Part shown: positions 22,986 through 35,379 of the stretch, piece after piece | Layout of the letters: every line of letters begins with the position of its first letter | Position numbering within the stretch: position 1 is the stretch's first letter | NCBI GenBank assembly: GCA_951799445.1 | Contig: OX637291.1 | Coordinates: 7,566,501 to 7,630,500, forward strand | DNA length: 64,000 nucleotides | Origin: Pseudisothecium myosuroides | Taxonomy: Eukaryota > Streptophyta > Bryopsida > Hypnales > Lembophyllaceae | Direction of reading: 5' to 3' | Notes under the pieces: generated by a model | The model's input: only the letters and a program-made list of their open reading frames with translations | Told to the model about the DNA's origin: nothing | Databases searched by the model: none | Made by a program: the position numbers and the translations under genes

Positions 22986-23230
22986 TAATTTGGGGCTTTG
23001 ATTGCAAATATGAAATCAAAATTTGCAAATTTTATCATGCGTGGCAAATAAAAAATTTCAGCATTCTTCCCAAGGATGAAATTGGGGATGAATGAGGGGT
23101 CGGTTCACCCGGCCAGGGTGAATTGACCCCTCACTCGGCCCCGAGGAAAAACCCTGAAATTTTTTATTTTTCATGCATGATAAAATTTGCAAATTTTGAA
23201 TTCATATTTGCAATTAGAGGCCCCAAATTA
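22986..23230. repeat. Palindrome with ~115-bp arms
   Basis: AATTTGGGGC at 22986 mirrors GCCCCAAATT at 23221-23229. Long matches such as ATTTGCAAATTTTATCATGC lie in both arms, and the tip is GC-rich (GGTTCACCCGGCC). A further GGTGAACCGACCCC at about 22877 repeats the tip outside the palindrome. Probably a MITE; no target duplication was resolved. Confidence 0.6.
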
Positions 23231-23820
23231 GACAGGATATAACATTTAGTAGCCTTCTGCCTTTCCCTCTCCAAAGTTGTCATCCATCAATCATCCATTT
23301 TTGTGAAATAGAAGGTAGGAGTGGAGGCCCACCCGAAGTGCAAAGAAGGTCCAATCATGATTCTGACACATGCACAGTATAACTTAGTTAAGAATTAGGA
23401 ATCAAAGCCACATCATGTTAAGTGACTGAATGTAATTACTATTCAAACCCAAAAAATCCGTCATATTGAATCCTAAGCTGCAGTCGGTCAGCAGGGGCAA
23501 AGCTAATAAGTTAGTATTGTAATGCTAGCAGTTGGCGATTTGATTAACAATGCTTTAATGTTCTTGGTTCATTGCCTCACTCTTGTCAGGAACCGCCTAG
23601 TCTTCCGTGTCAATCAAGATGTGAGTCGTAAGTTAGTACTTCAATTCTGTATTGGTACTGACATATTTTTTACTATTTTTCCTATTATGCCGGCGGCTTG
23701 TGACGGATTTTCTCCTCTTCCAATTTTCTGACAAACCTCTCACTTACATTTGTAGTTACTGATTTTCAGCAGAATATACCACATCATTCCATCCAGTTGC
23801 AGGCAGTGTTAACAGAGACT
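23231..23820. other. Non-coding; contains a copy of the 31.4-kb repeat
   Basis: The 23255-23335 stretch (GTAGCC, TGTCATCCA, GAAGGTAGGAGTGGAGGCC) recurs with changes at about 31405-31515, upstream of the nested transposon. A dispersed repeat of unknown type. No gene seen. Confidence 0.4.
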
Positions 23821-24184
23821 AGGGGTAGTCACAGCCCCTCCGGGAATCGTCCACTTCTCGAAGATTGGACGCATGGCTCCGTGTAACTGGTTTCCCGTTG
23901 TTTCATGATTGCTCAACCTCCGAGGTTTAGAGTGTGCCGTTCTTCTCCTCCGCAGGTGAAGAAAGGAGCTGTGAATGGCATTTTCTTCGAGAAATTTCAC
24001 CTTCTGCTCTATGATTGGTTTGTTGTGGCTGCCGTGGTGCTGTGCAAGTGAACCTTCTCGGAGATTTCATTTTCGCTGCAAAAGGGGTGTCACAGCCCCT
24101 CCACAAAACAAGGCTCCCCATTGCATGGGACTGAAAAAATTTCTCAGAGAGAATCTCAACCTCGGAGGGGCTGTGACTACCCCT
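23821..24184. mobile_element. TIR element with 3-bp target duplication (ACT)
   Basis: AGGGGTAGTCACAGCCCCTC at 23821 is inverted at 24165-24184. Both ends are flanked by ACT (23818-23820 and 24185-24187). The GTCACAGCCCCTCC motif also occurs inside near 24088, and a CCGAGG/CCTCGG pair lies inside, so the element is partly self-complementary. The 3-bp duplication fits PIF/Harbinger or CACTA mobilisation. It lies about 270 bp upstream of the G-patch start codon, within its likely promoter. Confidence 0.75.
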
Positions 24185-24322
24185 ACTATTGAATGTTATG
24201 GTGAAGAACATAGATTTAACACGGCACAGGGGGCTGACCGAGGGTCAAATGCACCCCGACCGTTCACACCGGCCCTCCCAGCTCGAGCTCCCCGATTCTC
24301 CAGCTTGTTCCCCTTTGAATAG

Positions 24323-24336
24323 ACCCTAACCCTAAC
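24323..24336 (+). promoter_or_regulatory. Telo-box-like motif in the 5' leader of the G-patch gene
   Basis: ACCCTAACCCTAAC lies about 120 bp before the ATG. Telo-box motifs are common in plant promoters and leaders of ribosome-biogenesis genes, which agrees with the predicted job of this G-patch protein. Confidence 0.4.
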
Positions 24337-24455
24337 TTCGCAGGTCCTTTGAGTTTTGGACGATCGCTCCGGCGCTCGCTCCTGACTCCATCGCCCCTCT
24401 TCCACGCCACTTCTTCTTCAAATTCTTCTGCCACTACACCCTTAACCTCTTCACC

Positions 24456-27400
24456 ATGGCAGTCACCGAGGAGCCTCTGCTGTTCCAAGGCGTGTCCAAA
24501 GAGTCCCTGGCCTTCCGTCTCATGACTCAGATGGTTCGTTCCTGCCCTAACTCCGAAAGAATTTTTCGTTTTCTGGTTTCTCACCGCACGACAGCAGAAT
24601 TTTCGTTTACTGGTTCCCTCATCGTGTTCGTGTCCTCTGTTGTTGTAGGGATGGGAAGAAGGGAGCGGACTCGGAAAGGACAAGCAGGGAATCAAATCGC
24701 ACATCCGTGTCAAAACTCGAAAGGATAATTCAGGTACGGGATAAATTTTGGATCAGGGTTTGTCCGAAGGGCTGATTAGGGTTTGTTCTAAAAGAGTGTA
24801 TGGCGCCTCAGTGCCGTAGTTGTGTCAATTTGATTCTTTTTGATTTGGTTGTGGGATGTCTTGTAGTGCGACGGGAGTAGAGTAATGCGGTGAATTTCTG
24901 GTTTATATCTGTTTGAGAAGAGTATGAAGCGCATCAATTGTGTAGACCTGGCGTTTGGATCAAATTGAGCCTTTTGGTTTAGGTTCTGGGGTTTCTGGTA
25001 GTGGAACTCTTGGACTAGGGGCAGAGTGATGCGTGCGCTCCCTCCGAAATTCTTCTTAGTTTTTATTTACTTTGAAGGAGTGTGAGGTGCATCAGTTCCG
25101 TATTTGGATCAAATTGAACCTCTTTGTGTAGGTAGTGGGGTTATGGTGTAGCGCAAGTGGTTGACGAAAGGCAGGGTAATGCAGGTGTTGGTACGGATGA
25201 ACAAAAGAAAGCAGCAGCCAACTGGACTGTCAACACCCACATTTTTGATAACATTCTGAAGAACCTGAAAGTGGTGAGATTTTGAGATCTTTCAAAAAAG
25301 TTAATTTTTTGTTATTGTTTTGGAGTAGTTTTTTGTGATGGATTTGCCATGAGAATCCAGGCCAAACCATACATTTTTTTATTGGCGGAAGTCACTTTTC
25401 TTTAGACTTTTTAAACTCTTTAAAGCGAAGTACTCACCCTATTTGATGCACTATGGTTTGAGCTGAAAGCTGAATTTGTGTGTGTGTTTCGCGATACAGA
25501 AAGCTGCTGAACCGGAAGAAAAGAAGGGTGAGGATAAGAAAGGTATGTTCTTGCGCAGCACTGAGATTGTGAGACAGTGTGTTGGACAAACGTTTGCTAC
25601 AAATTAATGTTCTCTGCAAGATTGTGGGACTTATTCCTGGTCAAGTTCTTTTTAGGCGTTTCCATTTGTCTGTGGTCTGATTTCTTGACGATCTATTTTT
25701 CTTGTTCCGCAGGCAGTAGTGACGAAGACAGTGGCGATGATGAATCTGTTGAAGCTTTGCCTGTAGTTAAAAAGGTCGCTCGGCCACAGGGGAGGTGTGT
25801 ACCTGAATCTGTTTATTTTAGTTTTCTGGAGTTGGCATCTATTGGCCAGTTCATAATTTATTTCTCGTTGTTCAGCTTTAACTCCTGGTGTGAGTTATTC
25901 AATTCTGGGCTTGCTGTGACCTCATGTGACAAAAGACGCCAATTTGGATGACCTTGCTCTAGCCTTTCTCATGAAGTGGATGAGTCTCTATTACCTTGCT
26001 ATTTTCTGCTGCAAGAGCCTGAAGGTTCTGAGGATGCTGCAGGTACAAGAGACGAGAAGGGGGCAAGTTAGTGAAGGGCTACTCTGCCACAGATCTTAAT
26101 GCCATACTTGTAAGTGTAATATCGGTATCTATATCTGTTCCAACATGTATCTGACCAGTTTGGAATGCGGTTCTGTTTCAGTAGGAGTGAAGGCGAGTGT
26201 TTATGATCAGAGTGATCGTGAATATATGATAAAAGCGACATTAACATTACCGTTATATCCTGCTAAACACAACATCTGGTGTTACCTTCTAAGTTCTTAT
26301 TGCTGTGAATAGACGTTGATTCCCTGTGTGCTGAACAATGTGTTCTGTAATGAAGACTCTAATTTGTGCTAATCTATTGGCAGGGAGGAAAGAAAGATGA
26401 GGTAACTCCTGGACAGAATCCGCCAATTGTTGTTGAAAAAGGTAAATCAGTATACCTGCTTGTCCTCGTTAAGACCATGCTTTTTCTAATCTTTCACAAA
26501 GTTTTCCCCAGTCATGAATCATGTGACTACCTTGCTAGCCGCTTTTTTTCTTCCCGCTTGCACCTTCTTCTCTAATTTGGGCTGTCACGTTTTAGTTGTC
26601 GCAGCGGAAATTAAGGTCGCAGAGTCTAAGGAGGAAGTCTCCTTCGTTGAAATGGAATGCGAAGAGAGCATTCCCCTACCGGAAATAGCTGCAGATTGGT
26701 GGGGCACCAAGTATGGTTTTGTGAGAAGTGGGGCGCTTGGATCAAAGGTTCGGGAAACTGTTAATGGAGAAAGGCCAAGCCAGAATGGTCGAAGTCAGTT
26801 CTCCGAGCAAGACCAAGAAAACTTGTATAACCTTGTTAACGTGAGTTTTCATTAACCTGTCATTTGAAGGTGGTTTAGTTTGTCATGAACAAAAATATGG
26901 AATTATTAACAGGAGTACTAGTTCTCAACATTGCGCGAGCTAGTCTTCGTATTAAGACACGACACAGTTGATGTTTCTTGTCATCATCTACATATGTTGG
27001 GTTTGTTAACCTTTGGGAGTGACTGTCCTAGGTTGAATTTCAGTGTGTTTTACGGAATCTATTTGAATTTGATTGCAGGACAAGGCTACAACAGGGAAGA
27101 AGGGTTTAGGTCAAGGCGAGAGATCTTTGAAAATTGAAGGGGTTAAGATTACATCACGTCCAGGTCAAAAGAAAGTATTTGCTAATATTGAAGAGAGCGA
27201 TGAGGATGAAGCACAGGAAGCAGTCACTAGTGACAGTCAAGTGAAACTTGAGAAGAAGAGGAAAAGGGATGAAACATCTGGAAACGAAAGCCCCCTGCAG
27301 GAGGGATCTAAAATCAAGTTGAAAGAGCTAGTAGCTCAGTTCCTCGCAGAGGTGAGAATTTGCACGTCTTTGAGAGTTTGCGGATTGAAGTTGTCTACCC

Positions 27401-28152
27401 CTTTCTTATTCATCTCATAATCTTCTTCGTAAGCATCATTGCGTTCTTAAGGATCTCTTTACTTTGTGAGCGATTCTCTACCATGTGACCTTCCCCCTCT
27501 GTAATCCGGGTTCTGTTGCGTGTTATTTGAATTTCTCCAGAAAGATTACTAGTTCAGTACGAGTTTATAAACTGCCGAGGCTGTCCTATAGAATTTGCAT
27601 CTATTGATTCATGACTGGAAATCAACAGGATTTGAATGATGGATTTTCAATCAACGAGTTTGGCTTGATTGCTTATGTGATGCACCTTTTATGTACAAGT
27701 TGATAACCAAGATTCTTGAATTTTTTGAACAAACAGGCTCCTGAACAAAAGATGAGCTTAAAAAGATTGCAGAAGAGAGTTACGGCTTCAACTGGCTTAT
27801 TCTCAAGTAAAGACAACGCGGATACTTTCCGGGACAAGGTAGATGATTATGATGTTGACCATTTTTTACCCTGTGAAATTGACGTAGAATGCAAATTCTC
27901 ATAGTAAGTTGCAATTGTTGCCCAAAAGCCACACCAGTGTTCCTCGTGATGCATCTGTATCAATTCCTTCTCAACTTAATTTGGTCATTGGAAAATTACT
28001 TTTTTCAGGTCTTACCTACATCATTCAGTGTTAGTGAAATTGCGGCTCCACAATCTAATTCTAATAGCGTTCTTGTGTTTGTGATGCAGCTGCTGAAGAG
28101 CTCAAAGTTTGTAGTAGAGGGGAAGAAGGTCTCTCTTAAGTCCAGACCTTAA
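24456..28152 (+). CDS. G-patch domain protein, PINX1/Pxr1-like (11 exons, 394 aa)
   Basis: Exons, by GT/AG borders and continuous phase: 24456-24533, 24649-24733, 25185-25273, 25500-25542, 25713-25794, 26043-26109, 26384-26441, 26596-26840, 27079-27351, 27737-27838, 28090-28152; 1185 nt with stop TAA. The G-patch (about residues 16-58) contains [20 protein letters not shown], typical of PINX1/Pxr1 and of the plant D111/G-patch family (Arabidopsis At1g63980 type). Then: an [18 protein letters not shown] segment; an acidic [11 protein letters not shown] linker (about 100-110); [31 protein letters not shown] at about 202; [14 protein letters not shown]; a Lys-rich KKRKRDE stretch likely acting as nuclear signal; and a C-terminal [11 protein letters not shown]. 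Relatives are nucleolar activators of the DEAH helicase Prp43/DHX15 in rRNA processing; human PINX1 also binds telomerase. The plant role is inferred. No lesion seen. Confidence 0.92.
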
Positions 28153-31100
28153 TGATAACTTCACTCTGGTACGATTATTAATTTTTGTCATCGTTTTAAA
28201 TTGATTAATGCAAGAATATTTCTTGCTGGTCGGTTGTAAGCTTTTCTTCAAGAATTTGAAAAGGTGTCACCTTCCACCTTCCTCGTAACATACTTCACCT
28301 ATCCTGCTTTCTGCATAATTATTTCAGTCCGTGCAGTCGATTGACTTCCCATTGCAAAGCTATGATTCTTTTGTAACGGACAAGCTTTCAAGTAGACGTA
28401 TCAGTTAAAGCGGAGACGAGACCAGAACTGTCTGTTGGTCGGAAGTTGTCATGAATATTTCAGGGTAGAAATCTCAACCGAATTCAAGCAAAGCCTCTTT
28501 CTTGGCGTTTCTGAATTTACTGGACTTCCTCTTCCCTTGGCTTTGTTTCTGTCAAATGATCACATGGAGGCTATGGATGGGGCCTTTCATACTCTCTGGG
28601 TTCAGTTTTGAGTCCAACTTGAGCCTCTTTACTCATTGCACTTCTACTTCTACTCACTGCTCTTCAATTGCTCGTTGATTGGAACGGAGATCTTGTTTGA
28701 TGTACTTATAGTTTACCAATGAGATAGGGGTCTTTTTTGCATCCTTGAAATGGGGACCCCTATAGGGAACGAAAGAATCTCATATGGTTATTCAGGCAAC
28801 TACAATTCTTGAATTAACATGCAGACACATCGCCCCCAAGTATATAGCAAAGGATTATACCTTCCCAACCTGGGGATGACCAAACGTTGGTAATTCTATG
28901 GTATTGGCGTCATCACCACTGTAATGTAGTTGCTGAGGTAAATAGGTATCCAAGGGGACATTACTTGGGATTTCAGGAGTGAAAAAAATAAATTTTAATA
29001 ATCATAGACCGAGATCTGATTTTACAGCTATGGTAGTGTATCTTCGTTTCATTCTACAGCTTACTTCCAATATGGTGGAAAATTATTACCAATATCACAT
29101 ATAGTTTATTGAACTAACCAAAACATCTTGTCATTTTGTAAGTCAAGGATTTTAGGGAGGTCATAGAGATTGGCTTCGGTTCACTAGAATGCTTTCTGTA
29201 TTTCCTTGGTTATGATTATGGTAATTCAATTTTCTTCTTTGCTATTATTTCTACTCTATATACTGGTAGTGTTGGATGTCAAAACATTGTAAAGTTCAAT
29301 ATCTTAAGAGCAATCTTATGAGATCTTGAGAACTACCTTCTTCCCTCTTTACAATTTGTCATTATAAATAATCTGTACAATGGGTAGGCCTCAAGATCCT
29401 GTTGATAAAATCATTTTATTTTTCCTTGCTTGTGGCTTACATTTCTCACCTATGCCTTATATCAAGTCAATTATCTCAATCAATTATTCACTTGTAGAGA
29501 TTAAAGGGGTTTTGAAGCTTACAAACTTACAATAGTTGACCATTGACTATAAAGAATTGACATTGAAATGAATAAATTTCTCTAGAATCCTTCAAATGTC
29601 AAAGGCATCATCAAGCCCTTTGTTATTCACAACCATTCTAGCTAGATTGATTCTAGTAAATAAATACACCACATTCAATGATATTTTTTTATGAATTGAA
29701 AGAGTAGCTAACTAACTACCTTGTTTAGAATTTAGCATCAATTGCTTTCCTTCCATTTATTTTGGAGCATGCTAGGGTTTTTTTCTGGCAGACCTCATTA
29801 GCATTCAAGTGAAGACTACATTTTAGAATAAAATAATTAGAGGTCTCATTGAATGAAAGAAGTGGGCTAATGGACTACATTGCATGCATGCAATTTTAGC
29901 TTTATAGGTAATGTTCAGAAAAATGATTCAACCATGAGGCTACATATATTTTCCGAGTTCATTAAATGGCTAATAAATTCATGAATTAGAAGCCAACATG
30001 GTGACAAATTTGTAAAAAAAAACTCACACATTTCAAGTGATAAAAACAAAAACCAAAAGAGACGGTAGTTTCTTTATTCATTCAAGTAAATCAAGACATG
30101 AAAGTGGAATAAATATAGTTGTCATCCACAAATACTCTTTGAACTTTGAAACCCATGACAACAACTAAGGTCATGAAGACAATGAGGCAATTTAGAAATG
30201 CCTCCTTAAATGCTAGAGAAATTATACTTACCGATGTCAATTACACTACACTTCTATGGCACATCGTTCTAGTGAAGGGTATTGTTTTCAAAGGGAATAG
30301 TTTGAAGTGTAAAAAATCTTGGACAAATATCCCTCCTTTACGTCCAAGTGCTTCAATAGTCTGTTTCGGACTTTGCCCTTCACAAAATTCACCGTTGAGA
30401 ATACTCACTCATCTTCCATAGATTCCACCACCATGACAACAGTTAATTCGAAAAGCTTGAAGTACTCGAGGAAAGATTGATTCTTCAATATCAAATTTGC
30501 ACCAAGGGTTTGCCACAAATGAATGAGGGGGTTCACCAAATATGAAGTGGTTGCATGTCATCCTAGCTTTTAATTGTGTACTCATAGTATGCTTGAAGAT
30601 TGAAGAGTACTTGTGAGTCCAAGTCATCCTTGCTGAGCATTGGTTGCACCCAATGCTCAACTTTGTTGGTATATTTGTATACCTTTGGGTGGCAATAAGC
30701 TTCTTTGATGACGTTGAGATTACCTTCAAAACTTTTTTTGCCCCTTGTGCCAACGAGTATAGTAGCTACACTATACCTTACACATCCATGATGTGAATGT
30801 ATAAAAACCGACTTATCAACTCATCATATAGCTCTTGCCCTGTGTCTACAAAGTGTAGTAGAGGCCACATTAAAATGTGATTTCAAGTCAAGACTTTTCA
30901 TCATCACATTCAAAAATGTTATAACAATCTAATTTTCAACTTAATAAGAGACAAATATTCAAACAAGAATAACCAAGAAGCTGTGACGTAGACTGAACAC
31001 ATAATTCCCACATCAAAACAACCTTCAAATGCAATAGCAAATAATAATTGATCCAACAACCACATTTAAAATTAACCAAACCTTTGTGGATCAACCAATG

Positions 31101-31585
31101 AAAACAACAACTAGGATCAACTTCTACTCAATTATTCAATCAAAAGCTCAAATAGTCTTTAAAATTGCAAGATTGCAAAAAAATATGGCAACAATGATTC
31201 AAATCATCTATGATCAAATATTGAAATTTGATTTGAAAATATTGATAAGAGACAAATATTCAATAATCAAATGTGAGTTTAGATTTAAAGATATATAAAT
31301 CAAATTTAAGTTGTGGAATAAAAAAACCTCTCCATGAAGCAACATGAGGGAGTTTGGATCATCTTTGAGAAGCACAACTAATGTTGCATAGTCATAAGAT
31401 TCAGTAGCCTGAAGAGAGGCTACCTTTTGCTCTCTTCAGCTGTCATCCACAAAATCCATTTATCAATTTTATGGTGTGTAGAAGAGAAGGTAGAGTGGTA
31501 GGAGTGGAGGCCTACCGGTATTGCAGAGAAGCTCTTTTATAGGATTGACCCAGATTTCTATGTCTAACATTTTGGCATACTAGTA
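28153..31585. other. 3' flank and AT-rich intergenic DNA
   Basis: The first several hundred bases probably hold the 3' UTR of the G-patch gene. Further on there is no convincing gene. A minus-strand frame at 30409-30753 has a PPHSFVANPWCKFD segment that faintly resembles the pre-C-terminal part of plant hAT transposases, but stops interrupt its surroundings. 31405-31515 is a diverged copy of the repeat at 23255-23335. Confidence 0.35.
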
Positions 31586-31930
31586 CAGTAGAACCTCTCT
31601 AAACTGATAGGTCCCGGACCAGTCTGACAGATTGGTTTACGGAGATTTATCTCCTTAAAGCATGCCCATCCCCACTCACCACACCCAGGGTTGTCACATC
31701 GGACGAGTCAAGGTCACCGGACGGACGGGCGGCCCAGACGGGACAACCAGACGGTCCGGACCACTTCAAATTTCACCAAGCTGAAATTTTTTGCAAGTAA
31801 AAAAAAAGTTACCATGATTTACCTTCATTGCGTGACGTGGCATTTCACGCTAGAATCCTGGCGCAAATGCTAGGGGCGGGGACGTATGGTGCGGGCGAAA
31901 ACGACGTTGTGGGCGCGGACGCAGACGAGC

Positions 31931-32182
31931 GGGGATTTAAGCATCATGTTTGAGCCGGGACTTAAGGATGTCTGGGCCGGGACTTAAGGATGTCACGGCG
32001 GGGACTTAAGCATGTCTGGACCAGGACTCAAGGATGTCTGGGCGGGGACTTAAGCATGTCACGGCGGGGACTTAAGCATGTGTGGGCAGGGACTTAAGGA
32101 TGTCTAGGCCGGGACTTAAGGATGTCTAGGCGGGGACTTAAGCATGTCTGGGCGGGGACTTAAGCATGTCTGGGCCGGGATT
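31931..32182. repeat. 22-bp subterminal array, about 11 units
   Basis: GGGACTTAAG or close variants occur at about 31957, 31979, 32001, 32023, 32045, 32067, 32089, 32111, 32133 and 32155, i.e. strictly every 22 bp, with a degenerate unit at each edge. Only the last one or two units are present at the right end (41298-41318). Subterminal repeats of this kind are known transposase-binding sites in hAT elements; that role is inferred here. Confidence 0.8.
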
Positions 32183-32990
32183 TAACTAGGACTTTAAAAT
32201 GGGTGTGGACGTAATTTTTTTTTTCAATTTGTGATTGCAATTTTGAAAATTATGGAGCGTGTAATATATCATTGGAAAGGTCTTCAAAAGACTTTTCTAA
32301 TGGTATATTACACGGCCTTATTTTTCTCAAAATTGTAGTCACATATCAAAAAACAAATTTGCTGTCAAGATGGAACACATAGAGACAGGCGGGGACATTA
32401 CGGGACCAATCTATACCATGGGAGCACTTGCTTAATTATTTTTGGGGCCCACTCATTCAATGCGTCATAGGATTCTTCTCTTAAAGTTAAAGAATGACAA
32501 ATTGTATTGCTAACAACTGAAATTAGCACATTTTGTTAGATATTCATTTAGAACAATACCTATATCTAAAATTTGATGTAGTATGGATTGTAGAAGAGTT
32601 TGGTAAGAATTTTTCATTGTCATAATGTATAATACAACATGATAAGAGTCTTTGTTAGAAAATGACTTTGTGTTTTAGGTTTGAATGTTGTGAGTTTAAC
32701 ATTGATTAAAAAGTTAACTTTAGGTCATTTTAGAAGATAGGTACAAGGACTTGCCATTTCAATTGTTGAATTCAATATTAGAAGTGCATCAAGATTTACA
32801 TCAACCACGTTATTTGATTTTCTTAAAATTCTTTTGGATTAATGTAGTGGATATATAAAACAATTTGCATTTAAATTAGTGAATTGAACATTGGATTTAT
32901 TGGAATTTACATTAGCCTTGCTTAGTTTAGTTAAAAAAAATTAAATTGCTTTACCGAGTATGTAAAAGGATTTGAAATCTTTATTGGTTA

Positions 32991-33917
32991 ACCCCTAAAC
33001 GCCCAAGGCCTTTTTTTTGCCAAAAAACACTGAAAACTGCTATAGCAAACAGTAAAAAACATTGAAATTTAATATATTTTTTGCACATGTAACCATAGGA
33101 TCTTACACCTAACTAGTATGAGAACGTATGGAAAAAATTTCAGAATTATTGACCGAATAGATTGCAAGATATTTGCGTTTCAAGTGGAAAAATAAGTTTT
33201 TCAACACATTGTAGGACTAGATTTTTTGACTGAACATTTTTAACTTAAAGTTTTTGCACTACGGAGTTTTGAGCTTTAAATTTTTATAGTGGAGAATTGA
33301 TTAAAGAGTCTAGAAAAAAAATAATATTCAAAAAAACTTAATTTTCATTCCTACAAAAATTGTTAAGTAGAAGTAGGTACCAGATAGAAGGAAAATCTAA
33401 AATATCAATATATTTTAGATGGAATTAAAATACACTAATCTCAACGGTGAGATTGTTCTAGTAAGTAAACTAAACCATGAAATTTTATTCTTTTTGAAAA
33501 GTTTGAAAATTTGCATTCAGAAATGAATCCTACAAGTTATTTTTTTCAAGAAGATGCTCTAACTGCCCAAAAAACAAGAATGTCCATAACTTTCTCAAAA
33601 CAAATCCAAATGAAATGAATCAAAGCTTTCTAAATAGACAAAATATAATCTATGAAAAAAAAATATTAAAAGAAAAAAATCAAAATTTTGTCAATTTACT
33701 TTTGCTGACCGGGCTACCCCCGTCCCCTGTTTTGAGCTTATTTGGTCATAACTGTTGTTCCTAGGCACCAATTGTGAAAAACATTATATTCCCACAAAGC
33801 TAATCAGTTTTTTCTACCTCCAAAAAAAGTTTCAAAAAATCACGACAAAAATTCAGCCTATAGGTACCTGCCCGAAATTTCATTTGTCTCCCAAAGGGAC
33901 AATGGGCCTTTAGGGGT
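32991..33917 (+). mobile_element. 0.93-kb CCCCTAAA element inside the left arm
   Basis: ACCCCTAAACGCCCAAGG at the left and GGGCCTTTAGGGGT at the right, with TA on both outer sides (32989-32990, 33918-33919). Same family as 19891-20809 and the relic at 6307-6700. Non-coding. Confidence 0.75.
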
Positions 33918-34495
33918 TACATGAACAATTGGGTTTGCAGATATTTATATCAATTACACTCTTTATTTTTTGTTTTTATTTGCTTTAGATTATTTATTTG
34001 TAGTTCTGCAATTAATTTTTATTTTTTTAGAGATGAAATCACAAATCTTCAATAAATTTTTAAAAATTCAATTTTATTTTAATATATTTCTTTTAGTTTT
34101 TGAAATTAATTTGGATTACTTTAGTGGCTATGTAAAAGAGTTTTATTGTTGAATTAAACATTGGAGTTGTGCAAATTCACATGAACCACATTTTGTTTAT
34201 TTTCATTTAAATTCTTTTAAGTTACTTTTGTAGGTACATTAAAGAGTTTGACTTTTATATGATTGAATGGAACATTTGGGTGCATACAATTACTCTAATG
34301 ACATTAATTTTTTTTTTTTTTTTAATTTTCATTGAATCATTTTTGTAAATTGGTACAACCACAATCTATTTATTTTAATATAATTCCTCGGGATTCTTCT
34401 TATTTGTATATAGAAGGATTTGCCATATTTATGATTGAATGCAATATATTAAGGTTTCTACATCCAACATTTTAAAAATAAGGCGTGGGCTTAAG

Positions 34496-35016
34496 GAACT
34501 TTTAATTCACTCCCAAAAACCTTCTCATTTTGGGAGTATCCGGGCACGGACTTAAGCGACTGGGCGCGGACTTAAGGAATTCCTGCTTCACTTCCAAAAC
34601 CTGCTCATTTTGGGAGTGTCCGGGCGCGGACTTAAGCGACTGGGCGCGGACTTAAGGAATTCCTGCTTCACTTCCAAAACCTGCTCATTTTGGGAGTGTC
34701 CGGGCGCGGACTTAAGCGACTGGGCGCGGACTTAAGGAATTCCTGCTTCACTTCCAAAACCTACTCATTTCGGGAGTGTCCGGGCGCGGACTTAAGGAAT
34801 TCCTGCTTCACTTCCAAAACCTGCTCATTTTGGGAGTGTCCGGGCGCGGACTTAAGCGACTGGGCGCGGACTTAAGGAATTCCTGCTTCACTTCCAAAAC
34901 CTGCTCATTTCGAGAGTGTCCAGGCGCGGACTTAAGCGACTGGGCGCGGACTTAAGGAATTCCTGCTTCACTTCCAAAACCTGCTCATTTCGGGAGTGTC
35001 CGGGCGCGGACTTAAG
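34496..35016 (+). repeat. 80-bp tandem array, left arm (six units plus edges)
   Basis: GGAATTCCTG starts units at 34576, 34656, 34736, 34796, 34876 and 34956. Periods are 80 except one unit of 60, which lacks a 20-bp CTTAAG module. Each unit holds one or two GCGCGGACTTAAG motifs, related to the subterminal 22-bp repeat. Confidence 0.85.
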
Positions 35017-35379
35017 GGGACAGCAAACTGCTTGGCCATTTACTTTGAGTTTGGCATAGGATGCTCCTTCTCCATTCAAAGTAGGGTGTATTTTATTCTT
35101 GGCAGCTCATTCTTGTACCGATGTTCAAATCACTAAATATCCAAAATAATTAAAAAATCCACCTATTCCCAATTTCTAAATGAATTAAATTAAATTTTTT
35201 ATTTTCGTGGCCTACAATACAATGTGTTATTTCTTCACAAGTACTTACTAATGTAATTGTTGAATCAGACGTGGCAATTTTGGGAGGGAGATACTTCATC
35301 AATTTATTTTTTGGCCTTTTTTTGGAACACAAGGTTATTTCTTCACAAGAATTTATTCATTTAATTAATGAATTAGGTT

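Noticed and set aside
34690..34875. Repeat protein encoded by the 80-bp array
   Set aside because: 80 bp is not a multiple of three and the frame is open only by chance over two to three units; the mirror array reads differently.
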